Positions 35,491 through 46,303 of a DNA stretch of 64,000 nt are shown in pieces. The translations under genes and the position numbers were made by a program. The DNA lies in NCBI GenBank assembly GCA_963978545.1, contig OZ021731.1, positions 28,058,593 through 28,122,592 on the forward strand, in the 5' to 3' direction. Source of the stretch: Linyphia triangularis (lineage: Eukaryota > Arthropoda > Arachnida > Araneae > Linyphiidae). A model generated the notes under the pieces. The model did not search any database, had not been told where the DNA came from, and was given only the letters and a program-made list of their open reading frames with translations. The first letter of the stretch is position 1. Each line of letters begins with the position of its first letter.

Positions 35491-36521
35491 GCCCAAACGA
35501 TTCTTTTTATCTTTTTAACATTCAACTTGCTGAGTGTTTATTGTGTTATTTTTTATTTAAAAAAAAAAGAGAAAGAAAAGAAACAACGACGATTGCTCAA
35601 GATTATCGTTTGGTGAAGTTGAGTTGTGTCACTGCTGAGTTTTGAAAGCTGCGCATTGCGATATATATAAAGTCTTCTTTTAAGTTTGTCTTGGGTGTAT
35701 AGAGAATGAGGTTAATGTACGATTAATTCCAGTTAAGTGTGTTCTTTCAAAAAAAAATTGCTAAATCTTAGTCCTTGAACCTTGAAAGCAATTATTTTTT
35801 TTTTCTTTTCCAGAAGAACAGCGATGTAAAAAGAAATGAGTCTAATTAGTTAAAATGTCATTTTTTTTCTGTCTTACAAACGATCTCATAGGAGATTGCT
35901 TTATTCTTGATGATTCCCGTGCACATTTTCCAATTAAAAACTAAATTAAAAAAAATATCGTCTGCAGATACCATGAACTACCTCAGCCAAGGAGATCCAT
36001 TTATAGATGGAAAATAGTAGAAAATTACATAGTAGAATGTTTTCTACATAACAGAATGTAGAAAAAAAAACTCCCCCAATTACAGAACATGAAGATATTT
36101 TAGAAATAATAAATTACAAGAAATATTATCGAATTCGAAATTTTGAGAAAATAATTTTTTTATCGAAAACAAATTAATTTAAATTTAATTATGTCTATGC
36201 AAATTAAGAATATTCTGTGTCAATAAAAAATTAAATTAAAAATGAAGAATCAATATATTTTTAGCTAACCATTATCAGGACAATTATTCTTCATTGTTAC
36301 AAAACATAAATATCTGCTAAAAGGAACGAAAATATGTATTTCCAAGCTTCCAAACCCAGCCACATACCTGAGTTTTTGTTAGGACCCAGTGGCTCATAAC
36401 AGTATACACCTTTCCAGTTTCATTAAAATCAATTCAGTTGTTTTAGTCTTATATGGGGAACAATTTCGAATGTTTTGGAAGAATACACGAACGTATGGAA
36501 AAATAACATTGAATTTTTAAC
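35491..36521. other. AT-rich non-coding DNA
   Basis: CAGTTTCATTAAAATCAATTC at 36416 resembles the 'cannot-align tail' words common to arthropod transposons; no element can be bounded. Confidence 0.35.
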
Positions 36522-36525
36522 ATAT

Positions 36526-37272
36526 TGTTGCGTGGATGGGTTCGAAAGATTTAAAGCCAAAGCAGATCAAAACTTGCAGAAATTTATTCCAATATAACTT
36601 TTCACAGATTCCTTTACAACTCCAGAACTTCTCGTTCTTGTAGACAGAATACAGCTCTTTTCACAACAATAGAGCACAAAACAGCAGTTAAAAACTTGAC
36701 AACACAACTGCTCAAATCGCTGCAAAAGACAATGCAATACAGTTCGCTTTCGGAACTCTCTGAACGCTCACTGAGACTCAGTAATTCCAGTCAACTAATG
36801 GACTCAGCTAACAACTAACTCAGTGACTCAAAATCACTCAACTAACTTCCCCGCTCTCTTGGTCAGCCTTATTTAGGACAAGTGAATCTTCGTGAATCTT
36901 CTAGAGGTAGATATTTGGAGAACTTTCCAGATCGTAGTCGAAAAGTCCTATACATGTACATGGGAACCGAAAATGTCGCCAAATGGTCGCCAAATTTGGC
37001 GACAAAAATTAGTCGCCAAAACCGTCGCCAACGGGGCTCTATCTCGCCAATTTGGCGAGATTTCCATTACCATAATGTTAAATGCCCTGCTCCTTAAAAC
37101 TCGCTTCCCAGAGTTACCTCTGTAAAACTCGTTATCAAGCATCAATACCCATATTGCAGGGAAGCCAAGCTCAGACGAACTATTGCACTGCTTTATGCGA
37201 AATGTACATAAATTTTACTATTTGCAAAATTAACACTACGAAATATTTACAAATATACAAAAATTCGTAACA
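36526..37272 (-). mobile_element. Solo LTR (family B), copy 3
   Basis: Inverse orientation, TGTTGCG...CGTAACA, flanked by ATAT (36522-36525; 37273-37276). AATAAA (inverse) at 36583-36588; the TATA position is decayed (CTTATTTAGG near 36868). U3 motif run at about 36974-37065. Confidence 0.92.
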
Positions 37273-37276
37273 ATAT

Positions 37277-37769
37277 ACAATCGAATCGAGTTAGACAGAA
37301 ATACTCTTAAAAGAATAAATTTCGAAATAGAGATAATTAAAAACAAATTAATAAAAAAATTCAAATCGGTAAAAATGTCTTCTTCTTAGTTGTCAGTCAA
37401 ATTTTTAATTCAAAAAAAATTTCGCAATGAAATTTCATCTTGTTCATATTCAACACTATATGACATTTTGTTTCCGATATTTTTTAGTGTCATCAAAATT
37501 TCAAAACTGCAGGTACACTCAAATTTTATTATTGATAAATTATTGATCTCTAGACCGCGAACAAGAGACGTACATGGAAATTTATTTTGGGAGTTTCGTC
37601 ATCGAAATGTCAACAATACAAAAGAGGACGTTTTAGTTCAAATATGGCGCCTAAAATAGTGTGCAATCAAGAGAAACAGGAAGAGAATAGGAGCAGTGAT
37701 GGATATGAGTCAGAATGGATATTTGACAAAGCCCATTTCTAATTGCACTAACTTGAAATGGATATTTTT
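37277..37769. other. Non-coding DNA
   Basis: The 89-residue frame 37390-37659 has no recognised domain. Confidence 0.35.
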
Positions 37770-38850
37770 TATTAAATCTTTTTATTAACTTCGATTTTGT
37801 GTGTATGTATATTTATCGATTAGAGGTCGGTGATATATCGATAAGACGATAATTTCACTTAAAAAATATCGATATTAAAAATATCGATAAAAGTCACCGA
37901 TATATCGATATTTTCAAACATTTTTAGATTTTTGATGATCGTTTTGTAGTTCCATGTGTTTTTTCAATTTTCTTTATTCCCTTTTAAAAAACTTCAAAAC
38001 TAAAGTTTGAACTTGGCTGAGAGACAGTTAAATAGCACCAATATTCAATATTTTGCCATACACTTAAAAGCTATTGAAAATTATCTAAATTTTTCTTAAA
38101 ATCCCCGCACCAATTTTAGCGAAAATATAAGTATTTTTTGTAATAGATCCATTTCAGTTGAAAAAGTAACCACTTTACAAAAAAGCAATCAAGTAAAGCA
38201 GAAATTCGCTTCGAAAAACTTTATTTCAAGCAAAATTGAAAATCAATTAAAAAAAAATCATGTATCGATATTTTATCGAAATTTTTTTCTATGCAACGAT
38301 ATAGTAACGATATTTATTTTGTTCGATATTTCCGACCTCTATTATCGATGGCGGTCAAATTAACCTAATTAACCTACTCGCTGTCATTCGAAAGGGTTAA
38401 AACTTGGCAGATAGATTCGATGTCGATGACAATGCATTCTATCAATTTTTGATGGCTGTCACTGTCACTGAAAAGGTCACTTTTACGGAATACTAATAAA
38501 CCAACTTGCCGTCATTCCAATCGCGCTGAAATAGCATTTAACCGACAATTGACGAAACTCTTTCATGTTGCCAAAATATTTTTAATAAATAAATAATAAT
38601 TTTTCTTAATCAGAATAAATAAAAGATATTTGGATGTGAGTAAATAATTACACGTTAATTTTTAATAAATAAATTTTGAAATGTAGTTTACCGCACATTA
38701 TGCTGATAGAAATGTTTTTGATATTTAAAATTAGATGCAAACACCAAGCACACGCTGTTCACAGAATCGGCGCTGTGTTAACGAATATAAAAACTGACAA
38801 TGCATATAAAGGATTTATTTTGAAAACTTTGTTTTTATGGGTTATATTAT
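37770..38850 (+). mobile_element. Family K element carrying a hAT MITE
   Basis: Left end AAATCTTTTTATTAACTTCG, TTCGATTTTGTGTGTATG, insertion at 37821-38341, then GGCGGTCAAATTAACC, GCAGATAGATTCGATGTCG, ACTTGCCGTCATTCCAATC, AGTTTACCGCACATTATGC, and right end GACAATGCATATAAAGGATT. Without the insertion it is about 550 bp. Ends share (T)AAATCC(T)TTATAT, so it is a TIR element of unknown superfamily. Confidence 0.75.
37821..38341. mobile_element. hAT-type MITE rich in ATCGAT
   Basis: Left end TAGAGGTCGGTGATATATCG, right end the inverse of TAGAGGTCGGAAATATCGAA. Flanked by a perfect 8-bp duplication TTATCGAT (37813-37820; 38342-38349). The subterminal parts are full of TATCGATA words that can pair with each other. 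No transposase frame. The empty site is seen in the K copy at 33318-33745. Confidence 0.92.
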
Positions 38851-38904
38851 TTTTAAGTAAACTTAATTTCAAATTGTATTTTTATACGAATGTCTTACAT
38901 AAAA

Positions 38905-38990
38905 AAATTAACCTAAAAAGTAAAGTTTTTAATATAAATACTTTATATGCATTGCCAGCTTTTATGAGCAACTGCAACTTATTCAACCGA
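38905..38990 (-). repeat. Fragment of a family K-associated end
   Basis: AAAGTTTTTAATATAAATAC then TTTATATGCATTGCC is the inverse of the K end at 38793-38840, so the two form a hairpin of about 170 bp. Confidence 0.55.
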
Positions 38991-39492
38991 ATTTGAACTA
39001 AGGTCGAGTTTTCATAGTGTTTGACCATTACGAAGAAAAGTTTTTAAAGATTATATTATTCTTTTTTCAATTGACAGAAAAAAAAAATTATACTATAAAA
39101 TTCGATTTATTTAAATTGTCCTTCTAAACTAAATGACCCTGAACCTTCAGACTCAGTGCTAGAATAGTGGGTAGAAGCGGGGGGAGAAGTCCCCCCCCCC
39201 CTATCTCCCCATTCCCACTTTTCAAGAATATACCCACGAGGCCCCTCACTTTAAAAAACACTAAAATCTATCCTCCCACTTTTAAAAACTCTCAATCCGT
39301 CTAAAAACTACTAAAGAAAAATAACATTAACCTTTAAATGTAGTAACACTATAAAAAAAAAAAAAAAAAAAAAGAGGGGGGGGGGGTGCACTTGTCACCA
39401 TCTACTGGGCTTCCCCCCACTTTTCTTTTCCCACTTCTAAAAATGGTTATACTCTGCTTTATTAACATTAAATTTGTTCGATGAAAAAGATT
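38991..39492. other. Non-coding DNA with C and G homopolymer runs
   Basis: C run near 39190-39200, A run 39352-39373, then a G run near 39376-39386. Nothing else seen. Confidence 0.45.
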
Positions 39493-39931
39493 TTAGATAA
39501 TCTTCGATGATAAATAGATTGCACGAAGAATATCAAAACAGTAGTCAACTTCGCGCCAGGTACGGGCAAGCATGTCGGCATCCACAAAGGCTATTGCGGG
39601 TTTAATCCTGGCCTTTAACCCTTTGCACTCCAGTGGCTCCTCTCAGGCGCCACACGATTGGATGCCAAACCACGAGAGGACCATTAGGTGTGATGCGGAA
39701 ATTCGATGCAAGGCCAATGACTGTGTTTAGTTTCTATGAAGCAAATCCATAAACACCAGCCGAACCTAAAATGTCTCGAGTTGCTGATTCCTCCGCGCGA
39801 AAAAGGCATGGAGTGCAAAGGGTTAAATCATCAACATTCGACACTTTATTCCTGTACGCGATGTGCTTAACCAATCCCCAAACGAAAAACTCCAGTGGCT
39901 TCATATCAGGTGATCTGGGTGGCCAAGAAAG
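39493..39931 (-). pseudogene. Tc1/mariner-superfamily transposase, C-terminal relic split by a MITE
   Basis: On the minus strand, from about 39931, the frame reads W-P-P-R-S-P-D-M-K-P-L-E-F-F-V-W-G, the segment that holds the third acidic catalytic residue in this class of DDE/DDD transposases; the acidic residue here is E in L-E-F-F. It continues through K-H-I-A-Y to V-D-D at the TTAA at 39823-39826. After the inserted MITE the same frame resumes (L-K-A-R-I-K, D-M-L-A-R-T-W) and ends at a stop at 39493-39495. With one TTAA removed the two parts join in frame, so the MITE entered an already present coding segment. The N-terminal two thirds (DNA binding, first catalytic Asp) are missing: upstream of 39931 is an A/T run and unrelated sequence. 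Non-functional. Confidence 0.8.
39619..39822 (-). mobile_element. piggyBac-type MITE, copy 1
   Basis: CCCTTTGCACTCCA at the left end and TGGAGTGCAAAGGG at the right, flanked by TTAA (39615-39618; 39823-39826). 204 bp. It is inverted relative to 44243-44446 and differs from it at about three positions by eye. TTAA plus CCC ends is the piggyBac signature. Confidence 0.93.
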
Positions 39932-40538
39932 AAAAGCAAAAAAAAAATTAATTACTCGGGCAGACGATATTTACAAAAAAAAAATGATGTTCAAATTGGC
40001 AAAGGAAATTTTCTATGGCAACGTTCAAAACGAGGCGTAGTTCTTCTGGATAAAAACGCGCTAAAAACATGATCTTAAGATCGTCTGCGAAGATTGCCTC
40101 TGGAATTCTTAGATACCCAAGACTGAAGATGTGGGCTTCATCACAGGGCACTACCATTTCAGAAAACACCTTCATATGACAGGACTATTTCAACAAGACC
40201 CCATACGTAGGAAATGCCATAAAAACGAGGAAACGACACATCATGTTATATATTAATGTAATGCTCTTGTCCACCCTCAACTGATTACTTTAGGCTTCAC
40301 CAATACTAAAGAGTTACACCTTAGTTCTATCAAGTGTTTGCCAGACTTTATTAGCAAAGTGGGCGACTCAAATGGAGCTAAGAAATATTGGAGCATGGTA
40401 CAAAATGCTACCCTAAAGCAGAGGTGCCACCCCATATCTGACTGACCCAAATCTAAAGAAGAAGAAGATGGCAACGATCACTGTAAATAAAAATATATGA
40501 GATATTCTATGTATAAATGCATTGCCATAAGTTTGTTA
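39932..40538. other. Unique non-coding DNA
   Basis: Overlapping frames (39948-40175 minus, 40277-40474 minus) have no recognised domain. May be the remainder of an older element around the transposase relic. Confidence 0.35.
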
Positions 40539-40542
40539 ATAT

Positions 40543-41420
40543 TGATGCGTGGACGGGTTCGAAAGATTTGAAGCCAAAATCAGATCAAAACCTTGCAGAA
40601 ATTTATTCCAAAATAACTCTTCACAGTTCTCTTACAGCTCCAGAACTTCTCGTTCTAGTAGACACAATACAGCTCTTTTCACCTCAATAGAGCACAAAAC
40701 AGCAGTTAAAAACTTGACAAACAACTGCTAAATCGCCGCAAAAGACAATGCAATACAGTTCGCTCAGTATCTCTAGTCAACTAATTCGATGACTCAAAAT
40801 CCAAGAACTAACTTCAGTCAACTAACGGACTCAACTAACAACTAGCTCCGTGACTCAAAATCAGTCAACTACTTCAGTGACTCAAAATCCAAGAACTACT
40901 TAAGTCAGGAATACAGCTCTCACAATGAACGTTGAGAGACAACTAACTCTATCACCTGCTCCCTGAGCTTTTATAGGGGAGGTGAACGTACGTGAACCTT
41001 CTTGAAACTCCTAGAGGTAGACATTTGGAGAACTTTCCAGATTGTAGTCGAAAAGTCCTATCCATGTACATGTACCTATACATGTACCGAAAATGTCGCC
41101 AAATGGTCGCCAAGTTTGGCGACATTTGGCGATTTCTCGCCAAATTTGGCGACAAAATTAGTCGCCAAAACCGTCGCCAACTTGGCTCTATCTCGCCAAT
41201 TTGCCGTTATTCCCATTACCATAATGTTAAATGCCCTGCTCCTTGAAACTCGCTTCCCAGAGTTACCTCTGTAAAACCCGTTATCAAGCATCAAGGGACT
41301 CATTGCAGGGAAAAAAATTAACGACGAACTATTGCACTGCCTTATGCGAAATGTACATAAATTTTACTATTTACAAAATTAACACTACGAAATATTTACA
41401 AATATACAAAATTCGTAACA
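40543..41420 (-). mobile_element. Solo LTR (family B), copy 4, longest
   Basis: TGATGCG (one change from TGTTGCG) to CGTAACA, flanked by ATAT (40539-40542; 41421-41424). TATAAAA (inverse) at 40969-40975, AATAAA (inverse) at 40602-40607. Longer than its relatives because of extra CAGTCAACTA-type repeats at about 40780-40900 and a longer U3 motif run at 41094-41215. Confidence 0.92.
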
Positions 41421-41424
41421 ATAT

Positions 41425-41800
41425 TTTCATTATTTTATGAATTATTCAACATCAAAATGTGTCCAACATTTTATAGACACCGTGTAATATAGCACGATTT
41501 TTTGATGCCATGAGATTTACTAATCCCATATTTGTTTCAAAGTTTTTGGACCTACCAGCTATTTTAGTGCAATATACTAGGCTTATTCTGTCTGAATTGA
41601 AAACTAATACCTTTGAAACTATTAATAAACACTAACTGTTCTTTATTCGTTCATAATAACATGTAGGGATGTGGGAGGGGGTGACTCAAAACGCCTTCTT
41701 CTGGTCCCTCCTCCCCACCCATGATAAACGTTGATAAGTAAATGTTAACTGATAGTTACTTATCAACTTTTGAATGGCACAGTAGACATGACATTTCAAA
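41425..41800. other. Non-coding DNA
   Basis: Nothing recognised; G-rich run near 41669-41681. Confidence 0.45.
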
Positions 41801-42107
41801 TAGACTGCAAATTTAGATACTCCATCGAATATCCTTCTGAATTTTGTATAGAAATGCTAGTTGTTTATGCTGGTCTGCAGGAGCAAAAATGACCGAAACT
41901 GTACAAGAACTGACTTTAAATGAGTTGAGCTAATTCCGATTGCCAAATATGCCATAACTTGCCAAATAATAGCATTCCTTTTATTTAGTAACCCATCTTT
42001 CTTTTATTTTCAATGTGGAAAAGTGCAGACGATTTCAGATATCTGCGCCCAATGTATATTCTAAAAGTGAGACAAATTGGCTCACTTTTAGAATATTTTT
42101 TGCACAC
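41801..42107. mobile_element. Family A fragment (left half)
   Basis: TAGACTGCAAATTTAGATAC start (internal deletion of the end motif), ATGCTGGTCTGCAGGAGC, GATTGCCAAATATGCCATAA, and a shortened centre in which GAGACAAATTGGCTCAC meets its own inverse. Confidence 0.65.
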
Positions 42108-42120
42108 AAAAATAAAATAT

Positions 42121-42850
42121 TGTCGCGTGGACGGGTTCGAAAGATTTGAAGCCAAAGCAGATCAAAACTTGCAGAAATTGATTCCAAAATAACTCTTCAC
42201 AGTTCTCTTACAGCTCCAGAACTTCTCGTTCTAGTAGACACAATACAGCTCTTTTCACCTCAACAGAGCACAAAACAGCAGTTAAAAACTTGACAACACA
42301 ACTGCTAAATCGCCGCAAAAGACAATGCAATACAGTTCGCTCACTGAGACTCAGTAATTCCAGTCAACTAATGGACTCAGCTAACAACTCAGTGACTCAA
42401 AATCAGTCAACTAACTCCATCATTCGCTCCCTGAGCTTTTATAGGGGAGGTGAACGTACGTGAACCTTCCTGAAACTCCTAGAGGTAGACATTTGGAGAA
42501 CTTTTCAGATCGTAGTCGAAAAGTCCTATACATGTACATGGGAACCGAAAATGTCGCCAAATGGTCGCCAAGTTTGGCGACAAAAATTAGTGCCTAAAAC
42601 CGTCGCCAACTTGGCTCTATCTCGCCAATTTGGCGAGATTCCCATTACCATAATGTTAAATGCCCTGCCCCTTGAAACTCGCTTCCCAGAGTTACCTCTG
42701 TAAAACCCGTTATCAAGCATTGAGAGGCTCATTGCAGGGAATCAAGTTAAAGGCGAACTATTGCACTGCCTTATGCAAAATGTACATAAATTTTCCTATT
42801 TACAAAATTAACACTACGAAATATTTACAAATATACAAAAATTTGTAACA
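42121..42850 (-). mobile_element. Solo LTR (family B), copy 5
   Basis: TGTCGCG...TGTAACA, flanked by ATAT (42117-42120; 42851-42854). TATAAAA (inverse) at 42437-42443; polyA signal changed to AATCAA. Same orientation as copy 4, but each has its own ATAT pair, so they are two insertions and not the two ends of one element. Confidence 0.92.
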
Positions 42851-42854
42851 ATAT

Positions 42855-43458
42855 TTAGTTTCAGAAGAAACCTCCGTGGCATGCTATTAGCCAGAAAAAT
42901 AATTTCAGGTGAATTTATTGCGATGCAATGCATTCCATCTTAAATGTTATTCTATAAGACTTTTTACACGATCATCACAGATCATCGAAATTACAGACGA
43001 AATATCAGCACTTTATCAGCTGATTTTGACAAATAAATAAAATGGTAAACTAGTACTGTTCTGTATGATATCGCATCAACCGTAAAACACATTTCACGAT
43101 AACATGCTTCTGTTATTAACTGCTTACAAATAACTGCACCAATTTGCGTCATACATCTACGTATACGGATCATGAAAAGAGATAAAAAAAAACAATGAAT
43201 AAATATGAAATCTTATTATGGTTGAAACGCTCCAAGAAAAAACTGATTAAATAATACTCAGTATTATAGCGATAGATAAAACTGTTTGGGTAATGATTTT
43301 GAAAAATATCTTCTTGGATAAAATATTGTTACATCCCTTCCAAATTTGGAAAATAAATTATCAAAATGTTTAAGCAATTTTATATTTGTGTTACGAAAGT
43401 CTTTTCAAATTAAGTAAAGATTTTTAATAAGCTAAATAATTAAAATAATAAATCAATT
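42855..43458. other. AT-rich non-coding DNA
   Basis: Nothing recognised. Confidence 0.45.
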
Positions 43459-43462
43459 GTAT

Positions 43463-44181
43463 TGTTACGAATTTCTGCATATTTGTAAATATTCCGTAGT
43501 ATTGATAATGTAAATAGGAAAATTTATGTACATTTTGTATAAGGCAGTGCAATAGTTCGTCTTAAGTTGGCTTCCCTGCAGTGTGTCTATTAATGCTTGA
43601 TAACGAGTTTTACAGAGATAACGCTGGGAAGCGAGTTTTACAAGGAGCAGGGTATTTAACATTATGGTAATGGCAATCTCGCCAAATTGGCGACGGTTTT
43701 GGCGACTTATTTTGTCGCAAATTTGGCGATAAATTGTCAAATGTCGCCAAACTTGGCGACCATTTGGCGACATTTTTGATCCCCATGTACATGCATAGGG
43801 CTTTTCGACTACGATCTGGAAAGTTCTCCAAATTTCTATCCCTGGAAGTTTCGAGAAGATTCGTCTTTCCTATATAAGTCCGGCCAAGAGTTAGTTGATT
43901 TACAGACTGAGTGGAGTAACTGAGTTAGCCGTCTCTTAGCTAGCATTCAGAGAGTTCTGAAAGTGAACTGTATTGCGTTGTCTTTTGCAGCGATTTTAGC
44001 AGTTGTGTTGTCAAGTTTTTAACTTTTGTGTGCTATATTGTTGTGAAAAGAGCTGTATTGAGTCTACTAGAACGAGAAGTTCTGGAGTTGTAAGAGAATC
44101 TGCAAAGAGTTATATCGGAATAAATTTCTGCAAGTTTTGATCTGCTTTGGCGTCAAATCTTTCGAACCCATCCACGCAACA
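43463..44181 (+). mobile_element. Solo LTR (family B), copy 6
   Basis: TGTTACG...CGCAACA flanked by GTAT (43459-43462; 44182-44185). TATATAA 43871-43877, AATAAA 44119-44124. U3 motif run 43680-43772. Confidence 0.92.
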
Positions 44182-44242
44182 GTATTGTAGTAAAATATTG
44201 ATCTTGCGTTAAATGATTCTTTTAGCAGTAACATAATATTAA

Positions 44243-44446
44243 CCCTTTGCACTCCAGGCCTTTTTCGCGCGGAGAAATCAGCAACTCGAGACATTTTAGG
44301 TTCGGCTGGTGTTTATGGATTTGCTTCATAGAAACTAAACACAGTCATTGGCCTTGCATCGAATTTCCGCATCACACCTAATGGTCCTCTCGTGGTTTGG
44401 CATCCAATCGTGTGGCGCCTGAGAGGCGCCACTGGAGTGCAAAGGG
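44243..44446 (+). mobile_element. piggyBac-type MITE, copy 2
   Basis: Same ends and length as 39619-39822, flanked by TTAA (44239-44242; 44447-44450). Interior includes TTTTTCGCGCGGAGAAATC and GTGGCGCCTGAGAGGCGCCAC, a short stem. The apparent frame 44067-44294 spans the LTR edge and is meaningless. Confidence 0.93.
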
Positions 44447-44450
44447 TTAA

Positions 44451-45278
44451 AACATTTGCTTGAGATTTTTAAAAATATTTTTAAACATTTTAAATGAGAA
44501 AATTATATCAAAAAATGGTCACTGATCCAAAAAACTTAAGAAAACTATAATCAATACTCTTTACTAAGTAAGATATTATATGAACTTTCAAAACTAAACA
44601 TTTTCATTTTGAAAAAAAAAAAGAAGCCCTTTTAACTAATTGCTTTGTTTTAAAAGATTAAATAAAAACAGTATAAGTTATCACATAAAAATAAATATTA
44701 AATGTCTGCACATCGATAACCTATGTTAAACAATGATGATTTCTTATCTAAATGATATATCCTTATAAACTATCTTCTTTTGTATCTAAATTAAAGTAAA
44801 ATAACATTTTTTATAAAAATGTCGGACCAGTGTTATAATCGTTTGCACAGAGAAAATTAGAGCTGAAATATATACACTTAAAAATAAAATAAAATGTAAA
44901 TTGGAAACGCATGCCTATCAATATGATCTATCAATATGACTTTGAAAGCCCAAAGTGCTTCGTCCAATTTAGATATTTGAGATAGAAAAACCCAGTTTGA
45001 TAAATATTGTCGATTGAAAAATGATAAGCAGACTGAATTCAGCGCGTGTAGCGTGTAGGTAATAATCACTATTATCGTTTTTTTTTACATATATAATCGC
45101 TTCCCTGATAAACATTATTCGTATTAATACTATACGAATGTGTGTTTCTTGAACTCTACTAAGAAACTCAAAATCGAGTTTTGTAATATTAGTTTTTACT
45201 GAGTGCTTAAACTATCCAGGTTCAAAGTTAATTATTAAATACACATTGTTTATAGATAAATTTCGGAATAAAAACTAG
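44451..45278. other. AT-rich non-coding DNA
   Basis: Nothing recognised. Confidence 0.45.
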
Positions 45279-45960
45279 GGGTGTGGAACATCGCATAACT
45301 TTCAATTACGCTATATAATATTAGTCATTGCAGTAAAATTTGACATGGAGTAACCATTTATTTTTCATTTTTACTCATTTCAATAAAAATTGCTAGTTTG
45401 ACGATATTTTTGGCAATAATTTTTACATAAGCAAAAGACAAAAAAAAAAACAAAAAAAAAAAAAAAAAACACCAAAATCGAAAAATTGGGGAATTTATTC
45501 GATAGGCATTACATTGTCCTTGCTTGAGAGTGAAACACACACAAAAAAAAAAAATCAATCGTAGATGTACGATGCTCAAGGGCAGAGAGCTCTGTGTTAA
45601 AGGCACTCGTTTTTCAACTTTTTACACTTTTATCGCATTTTATGGAAATTTCGGGGGTGGAAATGTACAGAACACCTTCAGAGGGACGATTCTACACGAT
45701 TTTGATCAAGCCGTTTTTTAGCAATCATTGAAAAACATGATTTTTTAATGGCAACTACCCTATGTGCATGCGCGATTTTGACGAAAACCTTAATGATAGG
45801 TCCTTGTGCCACCACCAATCAGCACACCAAATTTGAACATCGTAGGTCAATTTGTTCGGGAGTTATGCTGACCACGTACACACAGACCCACATACTCACA
45901 GACAGATATTTTTTCTAGATCACTTTTTTGAAATCAGGATGTTCAAAAACGGGGAGAGAT

Positions 45961-46003
<43 letters not shown>

Positions 46004-46065
46004 TTTACACCTAATACTATACTTTCATTACCCGATGTGTACACATCGGTAATTGAAAGTAAATA
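45279..46065 (+). repeat. Family P repeat, copy 2, with A run
   Basis: GGGGTGTGGAACATCGCATA start as at 33766. The 3' part has CACACCAAATTTGAACATCG, GTTCGGGAGTTATGC and ACACACAGACCCACA, words often seen at the tails of arthropod transposons. A 37-bp A run (45963-45999) then ACTTTCATTACCCGATGTG and its inverse, a hairpin at 46021-46062. Class unknown. Confidence 0.5.
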
Positions 46066-46114
46066 AATATACTGTCAATATAATTATTTTGAATGCAATT
46101 TCTCCAAACAATGC

Positions 46115-46291
46115 AACCAAACGGTATAGTGGTTAGCGTGCTGGCTTCTAGACCGCGAGGTTGCGGGTTCGAGTCCCGTGTTAGGCATGGGTGTTTGTAA
46201 ATGTATGTTGGCTTGTCTAATGACGAATGTTTCGGCGCATTATAGCCCTCGTGTTGCTGACGGCGACAGATAATCGAAATACAACAACCAA
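46115..46291 (+). mobile_element. tRNA-derived SINE, family C, copy 2
   Basis: GTATAGTGGTTAGCGTG A box and GGTTCGAGTCC B box, both intact here, then the common body. Flanked by a 12-bp direct repeat TCCAAACAATGC (46103-46114; 46292-46303). Tail ACAACAACCAA. Confidence 0.93.
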
Positions 46292-46303
46292 TCCAAACAA
46301 TGC

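Noticed and set aside
35296..35616. 106-residue frame with a hydrophobic segment near its C-terminus
   Set aside because: Single hydrophobic stretch followed by a Lys run from an A-rich tract; no family match and a competing frame on the other strand.
36882..37145. Recurring frames with M-Y-M-G and N-V-A-K-W motifs at 26.0, 36.9, 41.0, 42.6, 43.7, 57.5 and 58.3 kb
   Set aside because: They look conserved because they lie in copies of one LTR (U3). They occur on both strands and break in most copies.
40277..40474. Possible reverse transcriptase fragment (plus-strand words like K-K-Y-W-S)
   Set aside because: Very short, no conserved RT motif, stops in all frames nearby.
40543..42850. Two same-orientation LTRs 700 bp apart as a full-length retrotransposon
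   Set aside because: Each has its own ATAT duplication, and the DNA between them is unique sequence and a MITE fragment without gag or pol.
46115..46190. Functional tRNA gene
   Set aside because: A and B boxes are present, but the sequence continues into a SINE body, recurs four times, and no proper acceptor stem closes.
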